Assembly (NCBI GenBank): GCA_943372215.1
Contig: CALRXU020000004.1
Location: 124,001-188,000 of the forward strand
Direction: 5' to 3'
DNA: 64,000 nucleotides
Source of the DNA: UBA6183 sp943372215
GTDB taxonomy: Bacteria; Bacteroidota; Bacteroidia; UKL13-3
Under the pieces are notes generated by a model. The model saw nothing but the letters and a program-made list of their open reading frames with translations, was not told where the DNA came from and did not search any database. The translations under genes and the position numbers were made by a program. Shown here one piece after another: positions 8,917 through 17,801 of the stretch; the stretch's first letter is position 1, and the number at the start of each line of letters is the position of its first letter.

Positions 8917-9390
8917 TTAACTGGCTTTACTGTGCGTGATTTTAGGCAAATTCTGCCTAATTACAAAAGAGTTGTTATCCGGGTCACAGAAAAAGAAAAA
9001 CAAATCAACATAACCGTCATCCGAAGTGTTTTTAATGATGTATTGATCATCACCGCTTCCACCTCCGGCCGGTATTACCACTATTTTTTGCTTTAAAAAT
9101 TGATGTAAAGTTACATGCACGTCATCAACAATAAAGCTGGGCACAGTGCCTGTTTGTGGCATGGCATCAAATGGTTTCTCAATATCTTTATACAAACCAA
9201 TTGTAAATGCCCCTCCATGGCTGGAAGGGGCATTTAATTGCATGTACGATTCTTTTTGATAATTTCCGCCTGAGTTAATGGTATAGCGTTCGTCAACTTT
9301 AAATCCCAACAGGTGTTCATAAAAGGATTTAGACAACAGCATATCACTTACGGATATTTTGGTAACCAATTGTATGGCGGTAAACTTCAT
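8917..9390 (-). CDS. VOC (glyoxalase/bleomycin-resistance) family protein
   Basis: The protein has 157 residues from the ATG at 9390, with repeated beta-alpha-beta-beta-beta modules: KFTAIQLVTKISVSDMLLSK at the start and DVHVTLHQFLKQK in the second half. It ends in FFFCDPDNNSFVIRQNLP, the standard last strand pair of VOC proteins. The longer open frame to 9441 adds 17 residues that overlap the upstream ferritin-like gene and break the family start, so I reject it. Metal ligands are not clear enough to call an enzyme activity. It follows the ferritin-like gene by 4 bases. Confidence 0.85.
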   Translation of the reverse strand: MKFTAIQLVTKISVSDMLLSKSFYEHLLGFKVDERYTINSGGNYQKESYMQLNAPSSHGGAFTIGLYKDIEKPFDAMPQTGTVPSFIVDDVHVTLHQFLKQKIVVIPAGGGSGDDQYIIKNTSDDGYVDLFFFFCDPDNNSFVIRQNLPKITHSKAS

Positions 9391-9394
9391 GGTA

Positions 9395-10447
9395 TTAACT
9401 AAATGGCATGTTGGGCAAAACAAACTCATACGATGGGCCAATGGTGTAACCGTATTTGCCCGGGAAAGGCATTTCCGCTAAGCGCTGACAAGCTAACCTC
9501 AAATCAAACATCAATCCAATGGTGTTTGGTAAATTATCGGGCTTGCCGTTAAATGTAATGTGCAAGCCATAAAGTAAATTGCTATAGGTTTGATTAAATG
9601 CTTCCAGTAATCTGCGCTCTTCAGATCCTAAAGACAACATGTTTGCTTTGGTATTTGGGAATAACGGCAGCACGTTAGAGGCATCAAAAGGGATAATTGG
9701 TCCCGTAAACGAATACCCGTGAGGTGCGTCCTTATCTGGAACCAACTGCTGGCATTTGTAAAGTTCTTCAAACTTATAATAATGGGCTAATTCACCATCC
9801 GTGCCAATGGGCGCTATGGGAGTTCCTTCGCCTTGTTCAATAATAACATCAATGGCTTTTATTGCATCGGTTTTGGTTAAAATAGGGAAGAGTAATTTAT
9901 GCTTAAAGAAATCAGATGTTACTTGGTAGGAAGGATTTCCTGGTAACGTATCAGGGGCAATATCCCTAATTTTCTTTTGCAATGCCAAGTAAAATTCACC
10001 TATTGTCTTGTAGGGTGTTTCTACTTCAATCTCATTGGTACTTTTAAATGGAATTGGTTCTTCGGGCTCTTCAATTTCCATAAAGATATTTTTTACCAAA
10101 TCGAGAGAGTATTTCTCAATGCCTACCACCAAAGAGCCACCAATGCCCATGGGTAGGTTTGTAGGATAATTGGGGACAAATTTGGGGTTTGAAATATCAG
10201 GACTGCCGCCAATTGCATTGAGTATGTTAGCTGCTATGGTCATGTGCAACATTTCCTCAATTACAATAGAATGAATCACTGTTCGGATTTCAGTAGAGGT
10301 GTTTGGCTTAAATGAGAACAAAGCCGTTAAATAAGGTGGTATGGTAGAATGCTCTAATTCTATGGCATTTTGCAACATTGGAAAAAGAGCTTCCAAACTA
10401 TTGGCATCGGTTACTGCCTTTACAATTTTTGGATTTATTTTTAACAT
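9395..10447 (-). CDS. Ferritin-like protein, equivalent to the C-terminal part of VioB
   Basis: The 350-residue protein is a VioB/RebD-type ferritin-like domain. The first helix carries E32-H33 (IELEHSTIPPY) and the second E65 and H68 (IEEMLHMTIAANILNAIGG), the helix pair that in VioB reads LELSVMLQYLYAAY and HEEMIHYLVVNNLL. VioB and RebD are heme proteins that couple two tryptophan-derived imines in violacein and rebeccamycin synthesis. Here the domain is a separate gene, 11 bases after its N-terminal counterpart; 644 plus 350 residues equals about the usual 1000-residue VioB. No VioA/C/D/E homologue is adjacent, so violacein production is not implied. Confidence 0.82.
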   Translation of the reverse strand: MLKINPKIVKAVTDANSLEALFPMLQNAIELEHSTIPPYLTALFSFKPNTSTEIRTVIHSIVIEEMLHMTIAANILNAIGGSPDISNPKFVPNYPTNLPMGIGGSLVVGIEKYSLDLVKNIFMEIEEPEEPIPFKSTNEIEVETPYKTIGEFYLALQKKIRDIAPDTLPGNPSYQVTSDFFKHKLLFPILTKTDAIKAIDVIIEQGEGTPIAPIGTDGELAHYYKFEELYKCQQLVPDKDAPHGYSFTGPIIPFDASNVLPLFPNTKANMLSLGSEERRLLEAFNQTYSNLLYGLHITFNGKPDNLPNTIGLMFDLRLACQRLAEMPFPGKYGYTIGPSYEFVLPNMPFS

Positions 10448-10458
10448 GGTTCTAAGGA

Positions 10459-12393
10459 TTAAAATTGAAACAAATTGGTGATTTCTGGGAAACTCATTAC
10501 GCTGCCATTTTTTGCTTTTGTAGCCTCTTTAAATTGTTTTTGTGTATCGGTTAAAGCCACAGTTTCAGAGGTGTTTGCAGCAGGTATTTTTTGGACTAAA
10601 CCTTTAGCCTTGGCTCCATCATCAATTACCGGATTGTCCAACCATTTTAAAATGGTTAACCTTTTATTTTCTGATAAGTCCCTTGTTACAGGCATATAAA
10701 TCGGGTCTAGGATGTTTCTGGTAAAAGCAAATTTTAGAATCTCCTTTTTGGCAATAAGTGCATGAGGGTCGGCAAAATTGATAAAGAACTTGCTCATAAT
10801 CGGATACAGGTTGGCGAACTGTATCATAATTGGAGCAATATCTGACCAAACCGGATTTTCAGGAATGGCAAAATCATCTCGTAAATGCGCAGTAATTGAC
10901 ATTGGTTTGGTTTGATATTGAATACCTGGCATAGCGGGATCGTTTGATGAATTTCCTTCTGTATCATAACCTATCCAATAAATTTGCCCATCAATATAAA
11001 CACGTGGACTGTTTATGCTATTACCAGTAATGGCTATTTCTGCCATACCATTACTATTGGTTGTGCAAGATGCTGAAAATGTAAGTCCATCTTGAGGATT
11101 GTTATTGCCATAGGTTTCACTTATTGGTGGTTGATTCAGGTCCTTGGGCGTATTTGGAGTGGGAGGCTCCATAGTTAGGGTTATTGCTTGATTGGCTAAG
11201 GGTTTACCAAACTGATAGGCATACAAGTTCACGTTTACGGTTTGCTTGGTATCAATACGTTGTACAAAATCATCGGCACGGCATACATAACCACCAATTG
11301 CCTCTCTGGCAACTAATAAATATTGGTTTGAGTTGTTGCCAACTACCAGCAGCAATTGGTTGTTTTCAAGTGCCGCCATTACATCGGTTGATAAGTTAGA
11401 GAAATCAACTATGCCACTGGTACCATCTAGCCAGTTGATGCCTTGCAGGTACTGAACTTGACCAATAATGGTTACTGCCGATTCGGGGATTAATGCATTA
11501 TTTGGAGAAGGCGGATTGTTAACTGGCTGCTTACTAATAGCTAAAAATAACTTAGAATTAAAATTGATAGTACCCATAGAATCTGATACTGGAAATGAAC
11601 TTCCCAGATCAATAGAAAGCCTAGCGTTTTGTTGGTCGAGTAAAAAGTTTGAACCACCAAAAACACTCCCATTTTGATACACACCATATAATCTGCGAGC
11701 TGGTGCAAAAAGTTCTGGTTCGTTTTCAAACCAAGGCCCTATGCTACCTAATATTCGTCCAAGAGAGAATCGGCCATCAGCATGTGCATAATAGAAACCA
11801 AAAGCATTGAGGTTAATGCTGATTTTATTTTGATGGGTTTTTTGTCTTAATGCGTACAAGAATGGAGAGGTATCAGCTTGCGCTCCCCACACCACTTCTT
11901 CAAGTACTGATGTCCATGTTGCTCCTAATGGTTGCCCGTTGGGTTTACCGCCATTGGTTTGACGTTCTTGTAAATCTCTAAAGCAGGTGGGTTTAATTTT
12001 GCCTTCTAACAATAGCTCATTTTCAGCGGTAAGGATTCTGAAGGTAACACCCCACAGGGCAGAAACCATCTGGTTGTCGGGGTCAAGGTCCACCATTTTG
12101 CCAGAGTTTCTTCCTTCTCCACCGGCCACAACTTGTCCGATAATATTGTCGAGGGTCGGGTCGGCAACTACGGTTCCATCCTCATTAGTTACTTGCATCA
12201 CTTGGCAATTCTGGAAGCCAAAGGTGGCACCGCCATCTGGATTCCACCAACCATCTGTACCTGAAGTGGCCGGTATCTGAAAAGAGGGTTCAAAAGTAGC
12301 ATTGTTGTAATGCTGGGTGTCGTTGTTTACAGTGGAAACATCTGAAATAAAGTCTCCTGAAAAAGTGAGTCGGGGTAAGTTTAAATAGGACAT
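10459..12393 (-). CDS. VioB N-terminal-like protein, partner of the ferritin-like protein
   Basis: The 644-residue protein aligns by eye with the N-terminal two-thirds of VioB. It starts MSYLNLPRLTFSGDFISDV (VioB: MSILDFPRIHFRGW). Near the end it has LYPIMSKFFINFADPHAL followed by PIYMPVTRDLSENKRLTILKWL, matching the VioB stretch that ends in YMPSTRELS and a helix. No signal peptide is present, so it is cytoplasmic. The middle contains beta-rich segments with a likely Ig-like part (NLYAYQFGKPLANQAITL). It is read together with the ferritin-like gene 11 bases downstream. An element shared with the 18.1 kb gene lies about 160 bases upstream. The substrate is unknown. Confidence 0.78.
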   Translation of the reverse strand: MSYLNLPRLTFSGDFISDVSTVNNDTQHYNNATFEPSFQIPATSGTDGWWNPDGGATFGFQNCQVMQVTNEDGTVVADPTLDNIIGQVVAGGEGRNSGKMVDLDPDNQMVSALWGVTFRILTAENELLLEGKIKPTCFRDLQERQTNGGKPNGQPLGATWTSVLEEVVWGAQADTSPFLYALRQKTHQNKISINLNAFGFYYAHADGRFSLGRILGSIGPWFENEPELFAPARRLYGVYQNGSVFGGSNFLLDQQNARLSIDLGSSFPVSDSMGTINFNSKLFLAISKQPVNNPPSPNNALIPESAVTIIGQVQYLQGINWLDGTSGIVDFSNLSTDVMAALENNQLLLVVGNNSNQYLLVAREAIGGYVCRADDFVQRIDTKQTVNVNLYAYQFGKPLANQAITLTMEPPTPNTPKDLNQPPISETYGNNNPQDGLTFSASCTTNSNGMAEIAITGNSINSPRVYIDGQIYWIGYDTEGNSSNDPAMPGIQYQTKPMSITAHLRDDFAIPENPVWSDIAPIMIQFANLYPIMSKFFINFADPHALIAKKEILKFAFTRNILDPIYMPVTRDLSENKRLTILKWLDNPVIDDGAKAKGLVQKIPAANTSETVALTDTQKQFKEATKAKNGSVMSFPEITNLFQF

Positions 12394-12772
12394 ATCGTTT
12401 TATATTAGAGTTGTATTTTAGGTTATGCATCTATCAGTTTAAAGGCCATTCAATATTAATAGTACAGATTGCTTTTGGTGTTAAGCAAGCATCAACTAAA
12501 TATGAATAATGAACTACCCCACAATGATACCAACATTTAAAAGCCAAAATCAAGAGTAGAAATACCCTTTTTTCATAGGGTAAATACTCTTTTTTGCAGA
12601 AAAGGCTCTTTTTGCAGCAATAAAACAAACAAAGTTTCAGTAAGATTGCGGTGGCGTTTGGTTTTTGTAAAGAATTGCTTGAACACCAAATTATCCAATA
12701 TGGACCTATTGCAAGCTATTGTTGTTTGCAAATAGCCAATGTTTAACTTGCTACATGCAAATGCAATCAACC
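12394..12772. other. Divergent intergenic region with a conserved upstream element
   Basis: These 379 bases separate the VioB-like operon (minus) and the acetyltransferase cluster (plus). They contain the 43-bp element at 12556-12598, described separately. Otherwise AT-rich sequence was seen with no gene. Confidence 0.6.
12556..12598 (-). promoter_or_regulatory. Shared upstream element, copy 1
   Basis: Read on the minus strand it contains AGTATTTACCC, then TATGAAAAAA, then GGGTATTTCTAC: a direct repeat of GTATTT spaced about two helical turns, with ACCC/GGGT arms. Nearly the same 43 bp occur at 17966-18009 upstream of the heme-binding-like gene, in the same orientation relative to the gene. 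A looser copy is at 25781-25865. It is probably a regulator-binding site; the regulator is not known. Confidence 0.55.
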
Positions 12773-13252
12773 ATGGAAATACAAATCAGAGCTTATGAGC
12801 CAACGGATGAACAGGCCTGTTTGGTAGCATTTAAAAGCAACGTACCCTCGTTTTTTGCTGAAGTGGAGGTTGATGACTTTACTCGTTTTTTGGAGAAACT
12901 AAATCATAAGTTGGTTAACCAAACAAACTTTTATGTGGTAACATTAAACAAGCAGGTTGTTGGATGTGGTGGTTTTGGCGATAAAGACAATTCAGGAATC
13001 ATTACACTGGCCTGGGGGCTTATTCACCATGATTTTCATAAAAAGGGTTTGGGAAAGTTGCTGCTTAAATTCAGGTTGGAACAAGTTCAACTCAAGTACC
13101 CCAATACACCCGTTTTTGTTGATACCACGCAATTTTCAGTTGGCTTTTTCGAAAAATTAAGATTTAAAACCACTAAGTTTACACCAGATTTTTATGCACT
13201 AGGAATGCATCGTTATGATATGGTACTTCATCCTATAACAACACATGAGTAA
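12773..13252 (+). CDS. GNAT-family N-acetyltransferase
   Basis: The protein has 159 residues from the ATG at 12773; earlier in-frame ATGs at 12719 and 12755 add a tail without family character. The GNAT fold is visible: strand IQIRAYEPTDEQACL at the start, then VVGCGGFGDKD, then the acetyl-CoA binding segment HDFHKKGLGKLLLKFRLEQV (the R/Q-x-x-G-x-G/A motif as KKGLGK). It ends in VGFFEKLRFK, typical of the last strand. The acceptor substrate is unknown. The stop overlaps the start of the downstream methyltransferase by 8 bases, so they form one transcript. Confidence 0.85.
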   Translation: MEIQIRAYEPTDEQACLVAFKSNVPSFFAEVEVDDFTRFLEKLNHKLVNQTNFYVVTLNKQVVGCGGFGDKDNSGIITLAWGLIHHDFHKKGLGKLLLKFRLEQVQLKYPNTPVFVDTTQFSVGFFEKLRFKTTKFTPDFYALGMHRYDMVLHPITTHE

Positions 13253-14045
13253 AACAATAGATTATTTAGCCATCAACAAAGAATCTTGGAACAACAAAAC
13301 CGAAATACACCTTGCTTCTGAGTTTTATGATGTGGCCGGATTTTTAACAGGAAATACATCACTCAATAGCATTGAGCTTACTTTATTGGGCGATGTAACA
13401 GAAAAAGAAATTTTACACCTGCAATGCCATTTTGGGCAAGACACCATTTCTTTGCAACGCTTGGGTGCAAAGGTAACGGGTGTGGATTTGTCAGATCAAT
13501 CCATTGCAAGTGCAAAAGAGTTGGCGAATAAAGCAGGTGTTGCACCAGCATTTATTTGTTGTGATGTGTATGATTTACCCAATCACCTGAACAAACAGTT
13601 TGATAGGGTATTCACTAGTTACGGTACCATTGGTTGGCTGCCTGACCTTGATAAATGGGCAAGTATAATTGCACACTTTTTAAAACCAGGGGGTAAGTTG
13701 GTGTTTGCAGAATTTCATCCTGTGGTGTGGATGTTTGATAATAATTTTAAGCAAATTGAATACAATTACTTCAACACTGGCCCTATTATTGAAACCGAAA
13801 GCGGAACCTACACCAATCCAGATGCGCCCATTAAACAAACCTCTGTTTGTTGGAACCACGGCATGGGTGAAGTAATCAATAGTTTAATCAGAAATGGGCT
13901 GGAAATAAATGTACTGGATGAATACAATTATTTGCCATACAACTGTTTTAAAGAAACCATTGCTATCGAACCTAAAAAATACCGCATCAAACATCTTGAA
14001 GATAAGATACCAATGGTATATGCCCTTGTTGCAACGAAAAAATAG
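13245..14045 (+). CDS. Class I SAM-dependent methyltransferase
   Basis: The protein has 266 residues. The Rossmann-type SAM site is partly degenerate but readable: EILHLQCHFGQDTISLQRLG is motif I (the usual D-x-G-x-G-x-G replaced by LQCHFGQD, as in the UbiE-like group with this LHLQCHFG sequence). VTGVDLSDQSIASAKELA is motif II and FDRVFTSYGTIGWLPDL motif IV. Then LKPGGKLVFAEFHPVVWM follows, a block characteristic of a small-molecule methyltransferase subfamily. The substrate is not predictable. It is translationally coupled to the GNAT gene upstream (8-base overlap), and another GNAT follows after 2 bases. Confidence 0.88.
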   Translation: MSKTIDYLAINKESWNNKTEIHLASEFYDVAGFLTGNTSLNSIELTLLGDVTEKEILHLQCHFGQDTISLQRLGAKVTGVDLSDQSIASAKELANKAGVAPAFICCDVYDLPNHLNKQFDRVFTSYGTIGWLPDLDKWASIIAHFLKPGGKLVFAEFHPVVWMFDNNFKQIEYNYFNTGPIIETESGTYTNPDAPIKQTSVCWNHGMGEVINSLIRNGLEINVLDEYNYLPYNCFKETIAIEPKKYRIKHLEDKIPMVYALVATKK

Positions 14046-14047
14046 AT

Positions 14048-14593
14048 ATGCAAATTACTTTAGTAACGGAACGACTTATTTTAAGAGAACTTCTTCCTAC
14101 AGATGCAGAACGGCTGTTTGAGTTGGATTCTAATCCGGAGGTGCACAAATATCTTGGCAATAATCCAATCACCGCCATTGAGCAAGCCAGAGAGGTGATA
14201 GCCAATATCCGTTTGCAATATGTTGAGAATGGTATTGGCAGGTGGGCTGTTATTGAAAAGTCGTCTGGCAATTTTATTGGTTGGAGCGGATTAAAATTTA
14301 TTAAGGAATACGAAAACAACCACATCAATTTTTATGATGTGGGCTACCGTTTGATGCCTAAGTATTGGGGCAAGGGTTATGCTACGGAATCAGCCAAAGC
14401 AGCCATTGAATATGGTTTTACAAAACTTAATCTGAATGAAATTATTGGCACCGCCAATGTAGATAATATAAAATCAAGACGAGCTTTGGAGAAGTGTGGG
14501 TTGGTGTATGTGGAGCAATTTATGTGGAACCACATCAAATGCGATTGGCTGAAAATTACAAGGGTGCAATGGGAACAATTAAACCATGAGTAA
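14048..14593 (+). CDS. RimJ/RimL-type GNAT acetyltransferase
   Basis: The 181-residue protein begins with the RimJ/RimL signature TERLILRELLPTDAERLFEL and continues with NPEVHKYLG. The acetyl-CoA loop YRLMPKYWGKGYATESAKAA carries the W-G-K-G-Y-A-T-E motif, and the last part TANVDNIKSRRALEKCGL is the conserved final helix and strand. Relatives acetylate ribosomal protein N-termini, amino acids or antibiotics; which is unknown here. It starts 2 bases after the methyltransferase stop. Confidence 0.92.
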   Translation: MQITLVTERLILRELLPTDAERLFELDSNPEVHKYLGNNPITAIEQAREVIANIRLQYVENGIGRWAVIEKSSGNFIGWSGLKFIKEYENNHINFYDVGYRLMPKYWGKGYATESAKAAIEYGFTKLNLNEIIGTANVDNIKSRRALEKCGLVYVEQFMWNHIKCDWLKITRVQWEQLNHE

Positions 14594-14614
14594 TTATCAA
14601 TTGAACCGCCTGCT

Positions 14615-15076
14615 ATGAAAATCATAAAAACTAAAACATTAAATAGCAAACAATACCACCAAATCAACCAATTGTGGAATGATGAATACCCCATAAAATT
14701 GAGGGATAGATTTCCGATTCTATTGGAAGATGCAACAAATTACCACCACTACATGATTGAAGATAACAAGCAGCATGTGATTGCTTGGGCGGTTGATTTT
14801 GAAAAGGAAAATCAAATTCGCTTTTCCATTATTGTTTCTTCAAGCCAGCAAGGAAAAGGGTTGGGAGGCTTGTTAATTAATAAGTTGAAAGCGGAGCATA
14901 AAGAATTTTATGGTTGGGTAATTGATCATAACGATGATGTGAAAAGCAATGGAGAAAGGTACCAAACCCCTATACCGTTTTATTTAAAACATGGGTTTGA
15001 AATTTTGCACGAACAAAGAATAGAAAGTGAAATGATCAGGGCCGTAAAAGTTAAATATCAATTAGCAACAACGTAG
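14615..15076 (+). CDS. GNAT-family N-acetyltransferase
   Basis: The 153-residue protein has a GNAT core: strand HVIAWAVDFEKENQIRFSII, acetyl-CoA segment SSSQQGKGLGGLLINKLKAE (Q-x-G-K-G-x-G) and the late PIPFYLKHGFEILHEQRIES strand-helix-strand. It follows the RimJ-like gene after 21 bases and is the fourth gene of a GNAT-methyltransferase-GNAT-GNAT cluster. Such neighbourhoods often hold resistance or modification genes, but nothing here identifies a substrate. It faces the HxlR regulator convergently. Confidence 0.85.
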   Translation: MKIIKTKTLNSKQYHQINQLWNDEYPIKLRDRFPILLEDATNYHHYMIEDNKQHVIAWAVDFEKENQIRFSIIVSSSQQGKGLGGLLINKLKAEHKEFYGWVIDHNDDVKSNGERYQTPIPFYLKHGFEILHEQRIESEMIRAVKVKYQLATT

Positions 15077-15112
15077 CGGATTAAAATTGTATTCCCCTCT
15101 TATGCGAAGATT

Positions 15113-15487
15113 TCATTTCAATTTTCTTTGCAACTTCACTTTATCCCCGTCAACCCCAAATTCCTTCATGAGGTCAAGCCCATAATTGCGGATAACCTCA
15201 ATAATGCCAATGGCCTTTTTTCCTCTTGCTGTAATGGTGTACTCTACCTTGGGAGGCACAACAGGATAAACTTCCCGGGTAATGAAACCCTCTGCTTCCA
15301 ATTCGCGCAATTGGCTGGTTAACATTTTATGGGTAATGTGCGGAATATCTTTTTTGAGTTCTCCATAACGCAGTACCTTATCTTTTAAACGCCACAAGAT
15401 GGGCATCTTCCATGTTCCGCCAATCCTGTCCATGGCAAATTCTACCGGATTGTAATAAATTTTTTTGTTGTAAATAAAGTCAGGCAT
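15113..15487 (-). CDS. HxlR-family winged-helix transcriptional regulator
   Basis: The 124-residue protein shows the HxlR fold from residue 13: NPVEFAMDRIGGTWKMPILW, then LRYGELKKDIPHITHKMLTSQLRELEAEGFI (recognition helix) and the wing EVYPVVPPKVEYTITARGK. HxlR proteins usually respond to electrophiles or redox change through cysteines. This one has no cysteine in the part I can read, so sensing may be by ligand. It is divergent from the DJ-1/hydrolase fusion gene, with 125 bases between starts, and probably regulates it. Confidence 0.92.
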   Translation of the reverse strand: MPDFIYNKKIYYNPVEFAMDRIGGTWKMPILWRLKDKVLRYGELKKDIPHITHKMLTSQLRELEAEGFITREVYPVVPPKVEYTITARGKKAIGIIEVIRNYGLDLMKEFGVDGDKVKLQRKLK

Positions 15488-15520
15488 GGCTTTAGGTGCT
15501 TATTTTATTGATACTTTCTT

Positions 15521-15592
15521 TTAAGTGCATATCACTAATTTAGGAATGTATATAAACAAAGGTAATACATCATCTCATCTTTGAAACACCAA
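15521..15592. promoter_or_regulatory. Divergent promoter/operator region of the HxlR gene and the DJ-1/hydrolase gene
   Basis: On the minus strand a perfect -7 box TACCTTTG lies at 15557-15564 with TTTC 18 bases upstream. On the plus strand CATCTTTG near 15577 is a weaker -7 box for the fusion gene. A small inverted repeat AGTG-CATAT-CACT at 15524-15536 lies between the -7 box and the HxlR start and is a candidate operator. All of this is pattern-based. Confidence 0.45.
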
Positions 15593-15612
15593 ATTTTAAA
15601 AAAATTAAATAC

Positions 15613-17130
15613 ATGAATCAAATTAAAACCTGGATGTTGTCAATAGTTATGTTGATGGCATCACTACAATTATTTGCACAACACCATGCGGGCAACAATG
15701 GCAAAGTGTTGCTGATTGCCTCAAACCCAGCTGTAAACAAACAAACGGGATGGCCTATTGGTGTATGGGCAGCGGAGCTTACCCATCCTTTCTGGGAGTT
15801 TACCAATGCAGGATATACAGTTGATATTGCAAGTCCTGATGGAGGTGAGATTAAAATTGATGCTTTTAGTAACCCCGAGGACGAAAGCAAGTATGCGGCT
15901 TGGGATTATCTTTCGTTGGGATTTTTGAAAGACGCTACAAAGGTTGCCTTGTTAAAAAACACCATCAAGTTGGCTAATGTAAATCCAAAGGATTATAAAG
16001 CGATATTGGTGTGTGGTGGACAGGGGCCAATGTACACCTTTATTGACAACAAAGAGTTGCACCAGTTTTTTGTAAATTTCTACCAAACGGGTAAACCTAC
16101 AGGGGCTATCTGTCATGGTACTTGCATTTTGTTAAAAGCAAAATTACCAAACGGCAAATTTTTGGTTGAAGGTAAAAAATGGACAGGGTTTGCCAACAGT
16201 GAAGAAAACTATGCCGATGCTTATGTGGGTCAAAAAATTCAACCCTTTAGGATAGAGGACGAGGCGGCAAAAATGCCCAATAATAAGATGGTGGTAGCTC
16301 CTATGTTTGAAGCTCATGCGGTGCAAGATGGCAATTTAATTACGGGGCAACAACAGAACTCAGGAGCAGAGGCTGCTAAGTTAATTATTGCACAATTGGA
16401 AAAAGACAAATCGCGTTACCCCACTTACGTGTTGGTACATGGAGCATGGGCTGATGAAAGTGCATGGGGTTTTGTAAGAAACGACTTGGCCAAAAATGCC
16501 AATGTGGTGGTGGTGAACCTGCCAGCCCATGGAGCTGACAATACCTATGGCGCAGGTGTTGGTTTAAGCAGTTATGTAAAAACGGTAACTGATGCTGTAA
16601 ACCAACAAAAGGGAAAAGTTATTTTGGTTGGGCATAGCATGGCGGGTGTTATTATCTCGCAAGTGGCAGAGAACATCCCAGCTAAAATTGAAAAGTTAGT
16701 ATATGTGTCGGCCTATTTGCCAAAAAATGGCGAAAATGTATCGGGTATTACCAACAAATTTTTAAACAACAAGCCTATAGAGGTGTTTGAGTTTAATACA
16801 GATTACTCGCTGGTAAGCATTAAAAAAGATGCGATTGCCAATGTGGTTTGTGCCGATTGTCCGCCTTACATGAAAGATATTTTGGTAAAATACCACAGGG
16901 CTGAACCCACCAAAGGATTAAACGACAATGTAACGTTAACTGCAAAATTTGCAGCCATTCCCAAGTATTACATTTCAACCAAAAATGATTATGCCGTTCC
17001 TTATGCCTTGCAACAACAAATGATTAAGGACAATGGCACAGTAAAAAAAGTGTTTGAATTAAACACTTCGCATTTGCCATTTGTGGTACAACCTGCTGAG
17101 TTTGTAAAAATCATCTTAAGCATCAACTAA
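15613..17130 (+). CDS. Secreted DJ-1/PfpI-domain and alpha/beta-hydrolase fusion protein
   Basis: The 505-residue protein has a signal peptide (MASLQLFAQ, cleavage before HH), so it acts in the periplasm or outside. Residues 25-265 form a DJ-1/PfpI domain of the Hsp31-like class: AILVCGGQGPMYTF, then the nucleophile elbow GAICHGTCILL around residue 168, and PMFEAHAVQDGNLITGQQQNSG. Residues 275-505 form an alpha/beta hydrolase: LVHGAWADESAWG, nucleophile serine in LVGHSMAGVI near residue 342, and a late TSHLPFVV carrying the probable catalytic histidine. Such fusions suggest linked detoxification or deglycation and ester hydrolysis. The following gene starts within its stop codon. Promoter is shared with a divergent HxlR gene. 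Confidence 0.9.
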   Translation: MNQIKTWMLSIVMLMASLQLFAQHHAGNNGKVLLIASNPAVNKQTGWPIGVWAAELTHPFWEFTNAGYTVDIASPDGGEIKIDAFSNPEDESKYAAWDYLSLGFLKDATKVALLKNTIKLANVNPKDYKAILVCGGQGPMYTFIDNKELHQFFVNFYQTGKPTGAICHGTCILLKAKLPNGKFLVEGKKWTGFANSEENYADAYVGQKIQPFRIEDEAAKMPNNKMVVAPMFEAHAVQDGNLITGQQQNSGAEAAKLIIAQLEKDKSRYPTYVLVHGAWADESAWGFVRNDLAKNANVVVVNLPAHGADNTYGAGVGLSSYVKTVTDAVNQQKGKVILVGHSMAGVIISQVAENIPAKIEKLVYVSAYLPKNGENVSGITNKFLNNKPIEVFEFNTDYSLVSIKKDAIANVVCADCPPYMKDILVKYHRAEPTKGLNDNVTLTAKFAAIPKYYISTKNDYAVPYALQQQMIKDNGTVKKVFELNTSHLPFVVQPAEFVKIILSIN

Positions 17131-17801
17131 TGAAAAAGCTGATTGCACTGTGCATAACACCACTCCTGTTTTGGGGCGGTGTTGTGGCGCAAATTCCTGT
17201 TGAGGTTTTTGGAGGGCATGAAAAAACCACCTTTGATGTGATGTTTTTTAAGTTCATTAAAAATCTGAAAGAAACAGAAGTAAGCGCCAAACCTACCCGA
17301 TTTTTATTCTTTAACCGCAACCGCGCAAGTTTTGATTACCGCCAAACCTCCACCAAATATTTACCCCTATTTGGTTTTACAGAGGCCATCAGCTATAACC
17401 ACCCAAAGCTAAAGGGATTTGCTCCTGTACTGGTGGCGCAAGTCAATAACAAAGGCATTGTGCCCAAAGTGGGTATGCAATATTTTCACCGCAAAGGCAA
17501 TGTAACGCTGTTTAGTTGGGTGGTGAGTGAAACGGAAAAAGAGCCAGCGTTTGATTTTTTTATGCTCACCAGATATGAACCCGCAATTACCAAGCAATTG
17601 CACTTGTTTACCCAGTTAGAGTTAATCAACGCCTTTCCAACAAAAAGTAGTGAACCCCTAAATTTTTATCAGCGCGTGAGATTGGGCATCAAAATAAACG
17701 CCTTTCAATTTGGTGCTGGAGTTGACTTCAATGAGTTTGGAAAGACCACCTTTACAAACACCAATAATATCGGTGGTTTTTTACGGTATGAGTTTTATTA
17801 G
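17130..17801 (+). CDS. Outer-membrane beta-barrel hypothetical protein
   Basis: The 223-residue protein has a signal peptide (MKKLIALCITPLLFWGGVVAQ) and then alternating amphipathic strands ending in an aromatic residue (NIGGFLRYEFY), the usual end of an outer-membrane barrel. About 10-12 strands can be fitted. I do not recognise the family, although the length and strand pattern resemble small DUF5020-like barrel proteins. The start codon overlaps the stop codon of the DJ-1/hydrolase gene by one base, so it is co-expressed and likely under the same HxlR control. Confidence 0.8.
   Translation: MKKLIALCITPLLFWGGVVAQIPVEVFGGHEKTTFDVMFFKFIKNLKETEVSAKPTRFLFFNRNRASFDYRQTSTKYLPLFGFTEAISYNHPKLKGFAPVLVAQVNNKGIVPKVGMQYFHRKGNVTLFSWVVSETEKEPAFDFFMLTRYEPAITKQLHLFTQLELINAFPTKSSEPLNFYQRVRLGIKINAFQFGAGVDFNEFGKTTFTNTNNIGGFLRYEFY

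Noticed and set aside
9391..9441. N-terminal extension of the VOC gene
   Set aside because: The 17 extra codons overlap the upstream ferritin-like gene and do not match the family start; the ATG at 9390 is preferred.
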